Positions 1-9,817 of a DNA stretch of 64,000 nucleotides are shown in pieces. The number at the start of each line of letters is the position of its first letter. The first letter of the stretch is position 1. A model generated the notes under the pieces. It worked only from the letters and a program-made list of their open reading frames with translations, searched no databases and was not told the DNA's origin. The DNA comes from Synechococcus sp. M16CYN (lineage in GTDB: Bacteria > Cyanobacteriota > Cyanobacteriia > PCC-6307 > Cyanobiaceae): positions 682,001 through 746,000 of the forward strand of contig NZ_AP029048.1 of assembly GCF_040371545.1 (NCBI RefSeq), given 5' to 3'. Position numbers and translations under genes: made by a program.

Positions 1-122
1 CTAGTTGAAAACCTAAATAGAATCAAGCCTTTTGGATCATTAGCTGTATTGATTTGGTCAGCCTTAAAAGGTGACTCGTGCGCCAACATCTGCTCTCAAC
101 CGCTTTACTAAAAAGCAGCGTT

Positions 123-1529
123 ATGACTACGACACCACCGAGAACGTCGATTCAACTACCTCCTAGGACGGCGGTGCTAAGTGATCGCGGCAGCTATTGG
201 ATCACTACCTTCGGTTGCCAGATGAATAGAGCCGACTCTGAGCGCATGGCGGGGATTCTTGAGTCTATGGGTTACAGCCAGGCGACAGGGGAACTAGAAG
301 CAGATCTAGTACTCTACAATACCTGTACAATTCGTAACAATGCTGAGCAGAAAGTCTACAGCTATTTGGGCAGACAGGCTCAGCGGAAACGTCACAATCC
401 CAATCTTACTCTTGTGGTAGCGGGTTGTGTCGCACAACAGGAAGGCGAGTCCCTACTACGTCGTGTTCCTGAACTGGATCTTGTGATGGGCCCCCAGCAT
501 GCCAATCGCCTTGAAACTTTGCTTCAACAGGTAGACAGTGGACAGCAGGTTGTAGCTACCGAAACGCACTACATCCTCGAAGACATCACCATAGCCCGCC
601 GCGATAGTCCCGTCTGTGGCTGGGTCAATGCAATTTATGGATGCAATGAACGCTGCACATACTGCGTTGTACCCTCCGTACGTGGATTAGAGCAATCCCG
701 CCGCCCAGAAGCAATCCGCTTAGAGATAGAAGATTTAGCTGCTCGGGGATTTAAAGAAATTACCCTATTAGGACAAAACATCGACGCCTACGGCCGCGAT
801 TTACCTGGTATCACATCGGAAGGACGTCGCCAACATACTCTCACCGACTTGCTGCATTACGTACATGATGTAGAAGGAATCAAACGTATTCGTTTTGCCA
901 CCAGTCACCCCCGCTACTTCACGGAACGCCTGATCGATACTTGTGCTGATTTGCCAAAACTCTGTGAGCATTTTCACATCCCATTCCAAAGTGGTGACAA
1001 TGATGTACTTCGAGCCATGGCTCGGGGTTACACCGTAGAGCGCTACCTAAGAATCATCGATCGAATTCGTGAACGAATGCCGGATGCTTCAATCAGTGCC
1101 GATGCGATTGTGGCGTTTCCGGGAGAAACGGACGCTCAGTATAAACATACCCTTGAGTTGATTGAGGAGGTTGGCTTTGATCAAGTTAATACGGCTGCTT
1201 ACTCACCACGGCCGCACACCCCGGCTGCTAATTGGGCCAACCAACTACCTGAAGCGGTGAAGGTTGCTCGGCTGCAGGAGATCAATGCCGTGGTGGAACA
1301 CAACGCTCGCGCCCGTAATACTCGTTATACGGGGCGAATTGAAGAAGTACTTGCGGAGGGCATCAATCCCAAAAACCCAGTGCAACTAACAGGCCGTACC
1401 CGTACTAATCGGCTCACCTTCTTCAACTCTAAAAGTTCAGACGGACATCACTACAATCTTGGTGATTTAGTGAATGTTCGAATCGATGCTGTCCGGTCTT
1501 TTTCACTTAGCGGCACAACTGTGTCCTGA
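123..1529 (+). CDS. miaB: tRNA-2-methylthio-N6-dimethylallyladenosine synthase MiaB
   Basis: Radical-SAM methylthiotransferase that adds a 2-methylthio group to N6-isopentenyl-adenosine 37 of tRNAs reading UNN codons. The N-terminal UPF0004 domain shows its three cluster cysteines in [23 protein letters not shown] and AGCVAQQEG. The radical-SAM CxxxCxxC follows in [10 protein letters not shown], and a TRAM-like C-terminus ends the protein. Length (468 aa) is normal. The frame is open back to a GTG at 78, but homologues begin near the ATG at 123 (MTTTPPRTS), so I chose that. It heads a same-strand run with ddl, a small membrane protein, ftsQ and ftsZ. Confidence 0.95.
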   Translation: MTTTPPRTSIQLPPRTAVLSDRGSYWITTFGCQMNRADSERMAGILESMGYSQATGELEADLVLYNTCTIRNNAEQKVYSYLGRQAQRKRHNPNLTLVVAGCVAQQEGESLLRRVPELDLVMGPQHANRLETLLQQVDSGQQVVATETHYILEDITIARRDSPVCGWVNAIYGCNERCTYCVVPSVRGLEQSRRPEAIRLEIEDLAARGFKEITLLGQNIDAYGRDLPGITSEGRRQHTLTDLLHYVHDVEGIKRIRFATSHPRYFTERLIDTCADLPKLCEHFHIPFQSGDNDVLRAMARGYTVERYLRIIDRIRERMPDASISADAIVAFPGETDAQYKHTLELIEEVGFDQVNTAAYSPRPHTPAANWANQLPEAVKVARLQEINAVVEHNARARNTRYTGRIEEVLAEGINPKNPVQLTGRTRTNRLTFFNSKSSDGHHYNLGDLVNVRIDAVRSFSLSGTTVS

Positions 1530-1579
1530 ACCGCATTGATGCTTTTGAAGTTCTCAATTTCCAGGAGCCGGTTCTAGTG

Positions 1580-2626
1580 ATGGCAACGAACCCCACAACG
1601 ATCGGTCTTGTTTTTGGTGGTCACTCCGGTGAGCATGAAGTATCGATCCGATCGGCGGTCACTGTACTGAGTGGGTTATGCAGTGGTACTAACGTTCAGC
1701 GCTACGAGGTCATTGCTTTCTACATCGACCGAGACGGCCGCTGGTGGGGACCCGATCTGGCAAATCGTGTGTTAGCCACTAGACAGCCGATCGATCCGCC
1801 AGATCCTCTCCCCCCAAAAGGATTTAGGTCACTCCCTGTCGACAGTGAAGCTGTTGAAATTTGGTATCCTGTACTACATGGTCCCTATGGAGAAGATGGA
1901 ACTGTTCAAGGACTCTTCAAACTCATGCGACAGCCCTTTGTCGGCGCAGGCGTGCTGGGCTCGGCATTGAGTATGGACAAGCTGGCAGCGAAAACAGTAT
2001 TTGCTAATGCTAACCTGTCCCAAGTGCCCTACGTCGGACTCCATTCTTCAGATCTCACTGATCCGTATCAACGAAAGATCATTTTCGATCATATTGAAAC
2101 CAAACTGCGTTACCCCTATTTTGTGAAGCCAGCTAACCTCGGGTCGTCATTAGGGATTAGCAAAGTTCGCAACCGTGAGGAACTTGAATATGGCCTTACA
2201 TCAGCAGCTTTGCTTGATTCGCGGCTTGTTGTGGAAGAGGGAGTTAGCGCCCGAGAGTTGGAATGCGCCGTTTTGGGTCGTGATTCTTTAAAAACTTCCG
2301 TCGTGGGCGAAGTGCACTTCGACGCCGATTGGTACGACTATGATACGAAATATACGGCTGGTCTTAGCTCTACAGTGATACCCGCTGAGTTGCCCGAGAA
2401 TGTGTCACAACGCATTCGTGAACAAACGCTGAAAGCATGTGTTGCCACAGGGGTGATAGGTATGGCTCGCGTTGATTTTTTCTATAATGCGTCGACCGAT
2501 CAGCTGTGGATCAATGAAATCAATACTCTTCCGGGTTTTACGAGCCAAAGCATGTATCCCATGCTGTGGGAAGCCAGCGGAGTAACACTCGACCAACTTG
2601 TGCACAGACTAGTCCAAACAGCGTGA
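1580..2626 (+). CDS. ddl: D-alanine--D-alanine ligase
   Basis: ATP-grasp ligase making D-Ala-D-Ala for the peptidoglycan stem peptide in the cytoplasm. Visible family signatures are the N-terminal [17 protein letters not shown] loop, [10 protein letters not shown], the ATP-grasp core with [13 protein letters not shown], and the metal/ATP motif MARVDFFY...[12 protein letters not shown] near the end. At 348 aa it has the expected length. A GTG at 1577 directly precedes the ATG at 1580; either could start it and I chose ATG. It lies 50 nt after miaB and upstream of ftsQ and ftsZ, which groups wall-precursor synthesis with division as in other bacteria. Confidence 0.96.
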   Translation: MATNPTTIGLVFGGHSGEHEVSIRSAVTVLSGLCSGTNVQRYEVIAFYIDRDGRWWGPDLANRVLATRQPIDPPDPLPPKGFRSLPVDSEAVEIWYPVLHGPYGEDGTVQGLFKLMRQPFVGAGVLGSALSMDKLAAKTVFANANLSQVPYVGLHSSDLTDPYQRKIIFDHIETKLRYPYFVKPANLGSSLGISKVRNREELEYGLTSAALLDSRLVVEEGVSARELECAVLGRDSLKTSVVGEVHFDADWYDYDTKYTAGLSSTVIPAELPENVSQRIREQTLKACVATGVIGMARVDFFYNASTDQLWINEINTLPGFTSQSMYPMLWEASGVTLDQLVHRLVQTA

Positions 2627-2654
2627 GAATAGGAATAGCATCCCCGCCATCGCC

Positions 2655-3065
2655 GTGAATCATGGACTGTTATGGCTTCCGTTGCTTTTGGCTTTCATTC
2701 TGCTGGCTTCTCTCGGTTGGCTAGAGCGTCGTCGCCAGGCTATGTTTCGTAGTTGGGCTGAGGGATCAGAATTAGCGAAGCTAGATGGCAGCGGCGGCGC
2801 GCAACTCAAAAATGGTCAGCTTCACTGGAGCAGCTTTGAAGCCGGCCGGTTTCAGAACCAGGGCAGCTTTGATGTCTGCAAGCTTGAACTAGTGGAGCTG
2901 ATGGCTTTGGCCTCGGGCGATGCTCCACTCACCGATGAATCCCAAGGCCCCTGTCGTTTAAGACTTGTAGGAAAGGACCTTCAGATGGATGTTCCCTTTG
3001 CCGATGCCGAACGAGCTCGCAATTGGGGTGCACAACTGATGGCTCGAGCCCGATGCGATCTTTGA
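2655..3065 (+). CDS. small cyanobacterial membrane-anchored protein, unknown function
   Basis: A 136-residue protein starting at GTG. One hydrophobic N-terminal segment (about residues 5-22, LLWLPLLLAFILLASLGW) is followed by an RRR stop-transfer patch and a soluble domain of about 110 residues. The predicted topology is an N-terminal anchor with a cytoplasmic domain. I recognise no enzyme motif. It sits 28 nt after ddl and 24 nt before ftsQ on the same strand, so co-transcription with division genes is likely. A role linked to the envelope is only inference from position. Codon and base use match its neighbours, so this is a real gene. Confidence 0.75.
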   Translation: MNHGLLWLPLLLAFILLASLGWLERRRQAMFRSWAEGSELAKLDGSGGAQLKNGQLHWSSFEAGRFQNQGSFDVCKLELVELMALASGDAPLTDESQGPCRLRLVGKDLQMDVPFADAERARNWGAQLMARARCDL

Positions 3066-3092
3066 CTCCCCGCGTTACCTCACATAATTGTG

Positions 3093-3908
3093 ATGACGGA
3101 GCGTCCTCTTTCACCACATCTCTTACGTCGCCGAGAGCTGCGCCGACGCAAGCGCCAAGAGCTTACTGTTCAAACCTGGCGTGTGAGCATCTACTTTCTC
3201 CTGGCCAGCAGCTTTGGGTGGTTGTTATTGCGCTATGGCTGGACCGTGGAAGATGTGAACAAGATTTTTATCAGCGGAAATTCTGGTCTCAGCGCCGAGC
3301 AGGTAGCCAAATCAGGCGGACTGTCTTTTCCTCAGCCTTTGTTCCAAATAACACCAAGAGAGCTGGAAAAGAAACTCGTCTTTGATTTTCCGGTGCAATC
3401 AGCTTCGGTGGAGCGGCGTCTACTACCTGCTCGGCTTGAAGTGCATCTACTTCGACAAACACCGATAGCACGCGCCGTACGCCAACAAGCGGGTATGGCA
3501 GAGCGTGGAATGATTGATGCTGATGGGCATTGGATCCCGCTCAGTATGCTCTCAAAGATGCCCGCTCCGCTGTCGAGCATTACGGTCAATGGTTGGAATT
3601 TCTCTCAACGCTGTTCAATTGCCCAGCTGTTACAACAACGCTATCAACTGAAGGGCATCCTCAAAACCATCAACATCGACCCCAGCGGAAGAATTACCCT
3701 CATTACGAGTCGTCTTGGTGAGATCGATCTAGGTCGAGACCAGAGCCAACTAGACAAACAGATTAGGGCGATCGCTCGACTTAGCACAACCCTTCCAGCC
3801 CACTTGATCAATGATGATCGGATCACACTAGACCTAACAAATCCTGATCGTCCAGAGCTTCAGCTACCGACGAAACCATTTCCTTCAGAGATGGCACCCA
3901 CTTCTTGA
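3093..3908 (+). CDS. ftsQ: cell division protein FtsQ (POTRA-type)
   Basis: Bitopic divisome protein linking early and late division proteins. The 271-aa protein has a basic cytoplasmic N-terminus (LRRRELRRRKRQ), one transmembrane segment (about residues 30-46, VSIYFLLASSFGWLLLRYG), then a POTRA-like domain with NKIFISGNSGLSAEQV and a beta domain (VERRLLPARLEVHLLRQ). Sequence conservation of FtsQ is always weak. The call rests on this architecture and on the position directly before ftsZ. GTG at 3090 precedes the ATG at 3093. Confidence 0.85.
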   Translation: MTERPLSPHLLRRRELRRRKRQELTVQTWRVSIYFLLASSFGWLLLRYGWTVEDVNKIFISGNSGLSAEQVAKSGGLSFPQPLFQITPRELEKKLVFDFPVQSASVERRLLPARLEVHLLRQTPIARAVRQQAGMAERGMIDADGHWIPLSMLSKMPAPLSSITVNGWNFSQRCSIAQLLQQRYQLKGILKTINIDPSGRITLITSRLGEIDLGRDQSQLDKQIRAIARLSTTLPAHLINDDRITLDLTNPDRPELQLPTKPFPSEMAPTS

Positions 3909-4026
3909 ATAGTAAACCCTAATGCAAGGTTACATCATAAGAACGTTTTTTGATTGTGGCCAATCAAGGCTGATACATTGTTTCAGGGACATAATGCAGC
4001 CATAAACCATTAGATCAGCCTCGGTA

Positions 4027-5139
4027 ATGGAGATGGCGAGCGATATGACATCTTTCGAGGCTCCAGGCATCCAGCCTAGCCAATCGGCCCGCATTGAGGT
4101 GATCGGCGTTGGGGGCGGAGGTGGTAACGCGGTAAATCGCATGATTATCAGCGATCTTGAAGGCGTGGTCTATCGGGTGCTGAATACAGATACTCAGGCT
4201 CTCATCCAGTCCCAAGCTGAACACCGTCTCCAACTTGGTCAAACCCTGACTCGAGGACTGGGGGCTGGCGGCAATCCCACAATTGGGCAGAAGGCAGCAA
4301 AGGAATCTAGAACCGATCTACATGACTCACTTCAAGGTGCAGATCTAGTTTTTATAGCTGCGGGAATGGGAGGCGGAACAGGCACTGGTGCTGCACCAGT
4401 GGTGGCAGAAGTGGCCCGCGAAATCGGTGCCCTCACGGTCGGCATAGTAACTAAACCGTTCGGCTTTGAAGGCCGCCGTCGTATGCGTCAGGCTGATGAA
4501 GGCATTGCTCGCCTTGCTGAACATGTAGACACCCTGATTGTGATTCCCAACAACCGATTACGAGATGCCATAGCCGGCTCGCCGCTCCAGGAAGCCTTCC
4601 GCAGTGCCGATGATGTACTGCGTATGGGCGTCAAAGGTATCAGCGACATCATCACATTTCCCGGGTTAGTAAATGTGGACTTTGCTGATGTCCGCTCGGT
4701 GATGACTGAGGCTGGCACGGCCCTTTTGGGTATTGGTATCGGCTCGGGTCGATCCAGAGCGATCGAGGCAGCACAAGCTGCCATTGCTAGTCCGCTATTA
4801 GAAACAGAGCGTATAGATGGGGCAAAGGGTTGCGTGATCAACGTCAGCGGCGGCAAGGATATGACCCTTGAGGATATGACTACAGCCTCTGAAGTGATCT
4901 ACGATGTGGTTGATCCAGAAGCAAACATCATTGTTGGGGCAGTGGTCGACGAAGCTCTTGAAGGAGAGATACACGTAACAGTTATTGCAACCGGTTTTGA
5001 GAACAACCAACCGTATATTAATGGGCGCAATAGTCGCCTGGCCTCGAATGCCGCCCGCCGACAAGAGGTCGCGGAAAACGGTGCCCGTATTCCCGAATTT
5101 TTAAGGCAGCGCCAGCAACGGCCTGAGCGTCTCGGTTGA
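4027..5139 (+). CDS. ftsZ: cell division GTPase FtsZ
   Basis: Tubulin-like GTPase forming the cytokinetic Z ring. Nucleotide-binding elements are intact: [13 protein letters not shown] near the N-terminus, the tubulin signature [10 protein letters not shown] (about residue 117), and the synergy-loop region downstream. The 370-aa protein has a short N-terminal extension typical of cyanobacteria. It ends in a basic, glutamine-rich tail ([13 protein letters not shown]) without an obvious long linker. The 118-nt gap after ftsQ probably holds its own promoter. The stop is followed by the SRP RNA gene on the other strand. Confidence 0.97.
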   Translation: MEMASDMTSFEAPGIQPSQSARIEVIGVGGGGGNAVNRMIISDLEGVVYRVLNTDTQALIQSQAEHRLQLGQTLTRGLGAGGNPTIGQKAAKESRTDLHDSLQGADLVFIAAGMGGGTGTGAAPVVAEVAREIGALTVGIVTKPFGFEGRRRMRQADEGIARLAEHVDTLIVIPNNRLRDAIAGSPLQEAFRSADDVLRMGVKGISDIITFPGLVNVDFADVRSVMTEAGTALLGIGIGSGRSRAIEAAQAAIASPLLETERIDGAKGCVINVSGGKDMTLEDMTTASEVIYDVVDPEANIIVGAVVDEALEGEIHVTVIATGFENNQPYINGRNSRLASNAARRQEVAENGARIPEFLRQRQQRPERLG

Positions 5140-5156
5140 GCAAGCATCCATTCGAT

Positions 5157-5250
5157 GACCCGGAGTCCACGCCTGCTCTAAGCATCCCGTGTGGCTGCTA
5201 CCTTCCGGTTCTGACCAGGTTTGGGCGTCAGAACCGCGTGGGTCCGAGTC
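5157..5250 (-). ncRNA. ffs: signal recognition particle RNA (4.5S type)
   Basis: The minus strand carries the near-invariant SRP core CTGGTCAG...CCGGAAGG.AGCAGCC (about 5191-5218), the GGAA tetraloop and asymmetric loops that bind Ffh. The two ends of the interval pair (CGTGGACTCCGGGTC with GACTCGGACCCACG), closing a single long hairpin of about 94 nt, the size of the short bacterial form. It lies between ftsZ and panB, transcribed against both. A 5' end a few bases off is possible. Confidence 0.93.
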
Positions 5251-5292
5251 GCTGCAATGCTAGCAATAAGAAGCCGAGGGATTTGAAAGTTT

Positions 5293-6108
5293 ATGCGTCC
5301 CTTCGATTTGATCAGACTCAAACAAAGTGGGAAGCCCATCATCATGCTCACCGCGTGGGATTGTCTGTCAGCTGCCCTCGTAGAGGCTGCCGGTGCTGAT
5401 GTAGTCCTAGTGGGTGATTCTCTGGGGATGGTGGCCTTAGGCCATGCCACCACGCTACCGGTCACATTGGACCAAATGCTTTATCACACCCAGGCTGTAG
5501 CTAGGGGCTTCACCGCCATGCCATTGAATCAGCCGTTGTTGGTGTGCGATTTGCCGTTCCTCAGCTATCAATGCGGAACCGATCTTGCGGTGGCAGCTGC
5601 CGGGAAATTGCTTAAGGAATCCTCGGCCTCGGCCGTCAAATTAGAGGGAGCCGATCCCGAAGTTGTGATCGTGGTCGATCGTCTTGTACGTATGGGCATC
5701 CCAGTGATGGGCCACCTTGGCCTCACTCCGCAAGCTGTCAATCGGTTGGGATACCGACGTCAAGCAACTGATCAGGTGAGTCAAGACCGTCTAATCGCAC
5801 AGGCCATCACCCTCGAGAAAAGGGGCTGTTTTGCCTTGGTGTTGGAGCATGTTCCCGACGAATTAGCAGGGCGAACTCGCCGCCAATTAAGTATTCCTGT
5901 GATTGGGATCGGAGCAGGAGATGATTGCGACGGTCAAGTTCGTGTAACGGCTGACCTACTTGGCATGACTGCGCAGCAACCTCCCTTCAGTCCTCCTCTG
6001 TTGGATAGCCGAAAGATGTGTATTGATGCTCTGGTGTCGTGGATTCGACAGCAGCATCGGATAACGAGTCCCACCACAGCACCACCTCAATCAAAATTCG
6101 ATTGCTGA
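5293..6108 (+). CDS. panB: 3-methyl-2-oxobutanoate hydroxymethyltransferase (ketopantoate synthase)
   Basis: First committed step of pantothenate/CoA synthesis: transfers a hydroxymethyl group from methylene-tetrahydrofolate to 2-oxoisovalerate. Family motifs are [17 protein letters not shown], the metal-binding [29 protein letters not shown] and the C-terminal [14 protein letters not shown]. The 271-aa length includes a short C-terminal tail. Its last 122 nt overlap convergently with the 3' end of hemW, and both tails there look extended and poorly conserved. The ATG at 5293 follows the SRP RNA gene. Confidence 0.95.
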   Translation: MRPFDLIRLKQSGKPIIMLTAWDCLSAALVEAAGADVVLVGDSLGMVALGHATTLPVTLDQMLYHTQAVARGFTAMPLNQPLLVCDLPFLSYQCGTDLAVAAAGKLLKESSASAVKLEGADPEVVIVVDRLVRMGIPVMGHLGLTPQAVNRLGYRRQATDQVSQDRLIAQAITLEKRGCFALVLEHVPDELAGRTRRQLSIPVIGIGAGDDCDGQVRVTADLLGMTAQQPPFSPPLLDSRKMCIDALVSWIRQQHRITSPTTAPPQSKFDC

Positions 6109-7222
6109 GGGCCATGCCCTCCGGATCACTTAAACACCAACGCTTGGCACGTCGCTGTAGCAAGCCCTGTGCTAGAAATGGAGCCCAGCGTTGCTCCAGG
6201 GCTGTTGCATCGATCGTACTGAGATTTACCCCTTCAGCTCGACGAAGTCCAACTAGTAGCTGCTCATCGAGAGGCATGCCTGACCCAAATTGCGGCACAT
6301 AATCATTATTTAACCAAGCTGCATAAGCATCACGAGTCCGCGGACGAGTTAACCGTTCTCCCCAGGGGGCAGACGTCGCCCCCATTCCAAAACCCCACCA
6401 ACCAGACCCACTCCAATACACTCTATTATGCCGAGATGCATGCCCAGGACGTGCATAGTTAGAGATTTCATAACGGCGAAGCCCGGTTTTTGAAAGGCGA
6501 ACCGATGTGAGATCCATTAAATTGCAAGAAACATCCTCGTCCGGTAGCGATAAGTCGCCGCGCTCAAGCCAGCGGTGAAACACTGTTCCTGGTTCCACAG
6601 ACAAATCGTAAATCGATAGATGAGGAGAACCGCTTGCTATGGCTTGATCCAATTGATGATTCCAACCTTCTGTAGTTTGGTCAGGCAGACTCTGAATCAA
6701 ATCCAGACTCCATGATCGCAGCTGACGATTCTTGTAAGCCTCGTCCATCCATGCACAGGCTTCTAGAAGGTCTTTGGATCGATGTCGTCGCCCCAATCGC
6801 TCCAAAACCCCATCGTCGAAACTTTGACCACCAAGGCTGATCCGATTAACGCCAGAGGATAAAACTTTGATCAGCTGACGCTGATCAAAGCTGGCAGGAT
6901 CCATCTCAAGGGTGATTTCCGCACCGTCTTGCAGTCCATACCGAGAGCGGAGTTGATCAAGCAAAGCACCTATTTGGTCAGCGCTCAAAAGTGATGGAGT
7001 ACCACCACCGAAATAGACCGTTGACAGTGGCGGACCAGTTGGTGCAGAAGCGATCTCGCGATGTAAAAGATGTAGGTAGCTCTGAATCGAAGTATTTCCT
7101 GGCCCCTGTGTACAATTGGCTCGATCACCGAGCGGGACAATAGCGAAGTCGCAGTAGTAACAACGTCGATGGCAAAAGGGAATGTGGATATAAGCGCTGC
7201 GAGGAGGAGCGAGGTAGGTCAT
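5987..7222 (-). CDS. hemW: HemW-type radical SAM protein (heme chaperone / oxygen-independent coproporphyrinogen oxidase-like)
   Basis: Radical-SAM protein of the HemW/HemN family. The cluster motif reads [14 protein letters not shown] near residues 13-26, then [10 protein letters not shown] and an [10 protein letters not shown]-type SAM site. HemW proteins bind heme and are thought to load it into respiratory or photosynthetic proteins; annotation as coproporphyrinogen dehydrogenase is common but usually wrong for this subgroup. Length is 411 aa. The C-terminal 28 or so residues after the RILIEVVLW block extend into the 3' end of panB. It diverges from the PIN-TRAM gene with 39 nt between starts. 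Confidence 0.88.
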   Translation of the reverse strand: MTYLAPPRSAYIHIPFCHRRCYYCDFAIVPLGDRANCTQGPGNTSIQSYLHLLHREIASAPTGPPLSTVYFGGGTPSLLSADQIGALLDQLRSRYGLQDGAEITLEMDPASFDQRQLIKVLSSGVNRISLGGQSFDDGVLERLGRRHRSKDLLEACAWMDEAYKNRQLRSWSLDLIQSLPDQTTEGWNHQLDQAIASGSPHLSIYDLSVEPGTVFHRWLERGDLSLPDEDVSCNLMDLTSVRLSKTGLRRYEISNYARPGHASRHNRVYWSGSGWWGFGMGATSAPWGERLTRPRTRDAYAAWLNNDYVPQFGSGMPLDEQLLVGLRRAEGVNLSTIDATALEQRWAPFLAQGLLQRRAKRWCLSDPEGMALSNRILIEVVLWWDSLSDAAVESTTPEHQYTSFGYPTEED

Positions 7223-7261
7223 GCTTCGATCGTTTGGACTGAGCTGCCACGACTTGAGCCC

Positions 7262-8410
7262 ATGGTGGATCCGCTCATTCTGCTACTGTTCATTCTTTCC
7301 GGCTCGGCCGCTGGATGGATGGGAGTTCACCTCCTTCCGGTGGGAGTCGTGAACGAAACCACTGATGCAGAAAGAATTCGCCTCATCCTCAGTGGATCAG
7401 GTGGTGGGATCGGCCTGATTGCTGGATTGGTGTTTAAACGGCTCCGAGTGAACCTGATGAATCAGGTTCGTACCATGCCAACAGATCTGTTAGTGAGCCG
7501 CGCTTTAGGTCTGATTCTTGGCCTACTAGTCGCTAACCTGTTGCTGCTCCCAGTCTTGCTGTTGCCTTTCCCCGGTGGCGTAGCACTGGTTAAGCCGCTT
7601 TTAGCAGTGGTCAGTAATGTGTTTTTCGGGGTTTTAGGCAGTAACCTTGCTGAAGTACACGGGCGTACTCTGCTTCGATTGTTTAATCCAGCGAGCACCG
7701 AAGCACTATTGGTTGCCGATGGGGTTCTGACACCTGCAACTGCCAAAATTCTCGATACAAGCGTGATTATCGACGGTCGAATACGCGGGATGCTCGCTTG
7801 TGGTCTTTTGGAAGGTCAGGTGATCGTGGCTGAATCGGTGATTGACGAGATGCAACAGCTGTCCGACTCCACAAACATCGAAAAACGTGCCAAAGGCCGA
7901 CGTGGCCTTAAGCTCCTGAAGGATTTGCGAGAACTCTACGGCCGCAGGCTAGTGATTAATAGCACCCGATATGATGGCAAAGGCACTGACGACCGGCTTC
8001 TTCAGCTTGCAGGAGACACCGGTGGGACTCTGGTGACCGCTGACTTCAATCTGGCTCAAGTAGCGCAAGTTAAATCACTTAAAGTGATGAACTTGAGCGA
8101 ACTCGTGATCGCTCTTCGGCCGGAAGTGCAACCCGGCGATGAACTTAATCTCAAAATTGTTCGAGAAGGTAAAGAAGCAAGTCAGGGCGTTGGTTACCTT
8201 GAAGACGGAACGATGGTAGTAGTGAATGAGGCTCTGGAGCTCATTGGTCAGCGGCGTCCGGTTGTTGTGACTGGTGCTCTTCAGACACCTACAGGGCGAA
8301 TGGTATTTGCTCGGCTTGATGTGAAGAAGAGTGTCAAGACCAACAGCAAAGGAAAGGGACAGACCAAGACGGATAAATCCACCACTCAACGACCCATTGA
8401 CCCTCGCTAG
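7262..8410 (+). CDS. membrane PIN-TRAM domain protein (YacL-like)
   Basis: A 382-aa protein with about four hydrophobic N-terminal segments (residues 1-125), a PIN nuclease domain (ILDTSVIIDGRIRGM, ESVIDEMQQL, GTLVTADFN supplying the acidic site), a TRAM RNA-binding domain, and a Lys/Thr-rich tail. PIN-TRAM membrane proteins are widespread in Firmicutes and cyanobacteria; an RNase role is inferred from the domain. The frame is open to 7169, but that would overlap hemW. The ATG at 7262 starts directly at the first membrane segment (MVDPLILLLFILSG), so I chose it. Confidence 0.85.
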   Translation: MVDPLILLLFILSGSAAGWMGVHLLPVGVVNETTDAERIRLILSGSGGGIGLIAGLVFKRLRVNLMNQVRTMPTDLLVSRALGLILGLLVANLLLLPVLLLPFPGGVALVKPLLAVVSNVFFGVLGSNLAEVHGRTLLRLFNPASTEALLVADGVLTPATAKILDTSVIIDGRIRGMLACGLLEGQVIVAESVIDEMQQLSDSTNIEKRAKGRRGLKLLKDLRELYGRRLVINSTRYDGKGTDDRLLQLAGDTGGTLVTADFNLAQVAQVKSLKVMNLSELVIALRPEVQPGDELNLKIVREGKEASQGVGYLEDGTMVVVNEALELIGQRRPVVVTGALQTPTGRMVFARLDVKKSVKTNSKGKGQTKTDKSTTQRPIDPR

Positions 8411-8440
8411 GCTCCCTTCACACGAAATGAGGCGCGGGAA

Positions 8441-9109
8441 ATGACCACGTCAGCTCCTTACTACGGCGATGGCGCCGTGATGCGAACGCCTCCTCCAGAT
8501 CTTCCTTCCCTCCTTTTAAAAGAGCGGATCGTCTACTTAGGATTACCCCTGTTTTCCGACGATGATGCTAAACGACAGATCGGAGTAGATGTAACCGAAC
8601 TAATTATTGCTCAGTTGCTTTATTTGGAATTCGATAACGCCGAAAAACCAATCTATTTTTATATTAATTCGACTGGTACCAGCTGGTATTCCGGAGATGC
8701 TGTCGGTTTCGAAACGGAGGCTTTTGCCATCTGCGATACGCTCCGCTACGTAAAGCCTCCTGTTCATACGATATGTATCGGTCAGGCTATGGGGACAGCC
8801 GCTGTAATCTTGTCAGCAGGGACTAAAGGCCAAAGAGCCGCTTTACCTCACGCTTCCATTGTTTTGCACCAGCCACGCAGCGGCGCGCAGGGACAGGCAA
8901 CGGATATTCAGATCAGAGCAAAGGAGGTTTTGCACAACAAGCAAGCGATGCTCGAAATCCTATCTAGGAATACAGGCCTTTCCGTGGATGTGCTGAGTAA
9001 AAACTCTGACCGTATGAGTTACCTCACCCCTCATGAAGCAGTGGAATTCGGCTTAATTGATCGGGTACTCAGCAGTCGCAAAGGTCTCCCTGACCCAACA
9101 GTTAACTGA
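8441..9109 (+). CDS. clpR: ClpR, catalytically incomplete ClpP-like subunit
   Basis: ClpP-fold protein in which the nucleophile block GQAASMG of active ClpP reads GQAMGTA, so the catalytic serine is replaced. His (LHQP) and Asp (NSDR) remain. Cyanobacteria and chloroplasts pair such ClpR subunits with active ClpP3 in mixed heptameric rings that work with ClpC. This gene sits 39 nt before an intact clpP, as expected. An N-terminal extension of about 25 residues (MTTSAPYYGDG...) is longer than in the active partner. Length is 222 aa. Not a broken gene: the substitution is the normal state of the family. Confidence 0.92.
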   Translation: MTTSAPYYGDGAVMRTPPPDLPSLLLKERIVYLGLPLFSDDDAKRQIGVDVTELIIAQLLYLEFDNAEKPIYFYINSTGTSWYSGDAVGFETEAFAICDTLRYVKPPVHTICIGQAMGTAAVILSAGTKGQRAALPHASIVLHQPRSGAQGQATDIQIRAKEVLHNKQAMLEILSRNTGLSVDVLSKNSDRMSYLTPHEAVEFGLIDRVLSSRKGLPDPTVN

Positions 9110-9148
9110 ACCGTTTTCGCTTTCAACAACTTTTGTCCTTCCTGACCA

Positions 9149-9751
9149 ATGCCAATCGGTACTCCCAGCGTTCCCTACCGCCTTCCCGGCAGCCAAATGG
9201 AGCGCTGGGTTGATATTTATACTCGTCTCGGCGTTGAGCGCATTCTGTTCCTCGGCTCCGAGGTGAATGACGGAATCGCAAACAGCCTAGTAGCTCAGAT
9301 GCTTTACCTTGACTCTGAAGATAGTGGCAAACCGATCTACCTATACATTAATTCACCAGGCGGTTCTGTGACAGCAGGTCTGGCGATTTACGACACGATC
9401 CAATATGTCAAAAGCGAAGTTGTCACCATCTGTGTGGGACTCGCGGCATCTATGGGTGCTTTCTTGCTTGCTGCTGGAGCGAAAGGCAAGCGCGTGGCCT
9501 TGCCCCACAGCCGTATCATGATTCACCAACCTCTGGGAGGTACTAGTCGCCGTCAGGCGAGTGACATTGAGATCGAAGCCCGTGAGATTTTGCGGATGAA
9601 AGATATGCTTAACCATTCTCTTGCGAATATGAGTGGTCAGACTTTCGAGAAGATTGAAAAGGACACAGACCGCGACTATTTCTTAAGTGCTGAAGAAGCT
9701 AAGGAATACGGGATCATCGACCGTGTTATTTCTCATCCGAATGAAGCCTGA
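9149..9751 (+). CDS. clpP: ATP-dependent Clp protease proteolytic subunit (ClpP3-type partner of ClpR)
   Basis: Serine peptidase forming the Clp core. The triad is intact: Ser in GLAASMGAF, His in MIHQPLGG, Asp in DTDRDYF. The substrate-channel motif YINSPGGSV is also present. The protein is 200 aa with a short N-terminus. Position right after clpR points to ClpP3 rather than the other cyanobacterial paralogues, and the two presumably form one mixed ring for essential protein turnover. Start ATG at 9149; an internal Met in SQMERW lies 16 codons further. Confidence 0.93.
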   Translation: MPIGTPSVPYRLPGSQMERWVDIYTRLGVERILFLGSEVNDGIANSLVAQMLYLDSEDSGKPIYLYINSPGGSVTAGLAIYDTIQYVKSEVVTICVGLAASMGAFLLAAGAKGKRVALPHSRIMIHQPLGGTSRRQASDIEIEAREILRMKDMLNHSLANMSGQTFEKIEKDTDRDYFLSAEEAKEYGIIDRVISHPNEA

Positions 9752-9817
9752 TCGCGTTTTGCGTCAGGCTATTGCGTAAGCTCCTGCATTGGTCCGCACT
9801 GCACGCCCACACCGGAT

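Noticed and set aside
5136-5399. 87-codon frame between ftsZ and panB
   Set aside because: It crosses the SRP RNA gene and overlaps panB out of frame.
7169-7261. N-terminal extension of the PIN-TRAM protein
   Set aside because: It would overlap hemW's start on the other strand and precede the natural membrane-segment start at 7262.
8441-9109. ClpR as a degraded clpP pseudogene
   Set aside because: The missing serine is the normal state of the cyanobacterial ClpR family and the frame is intact next to an active clpP.
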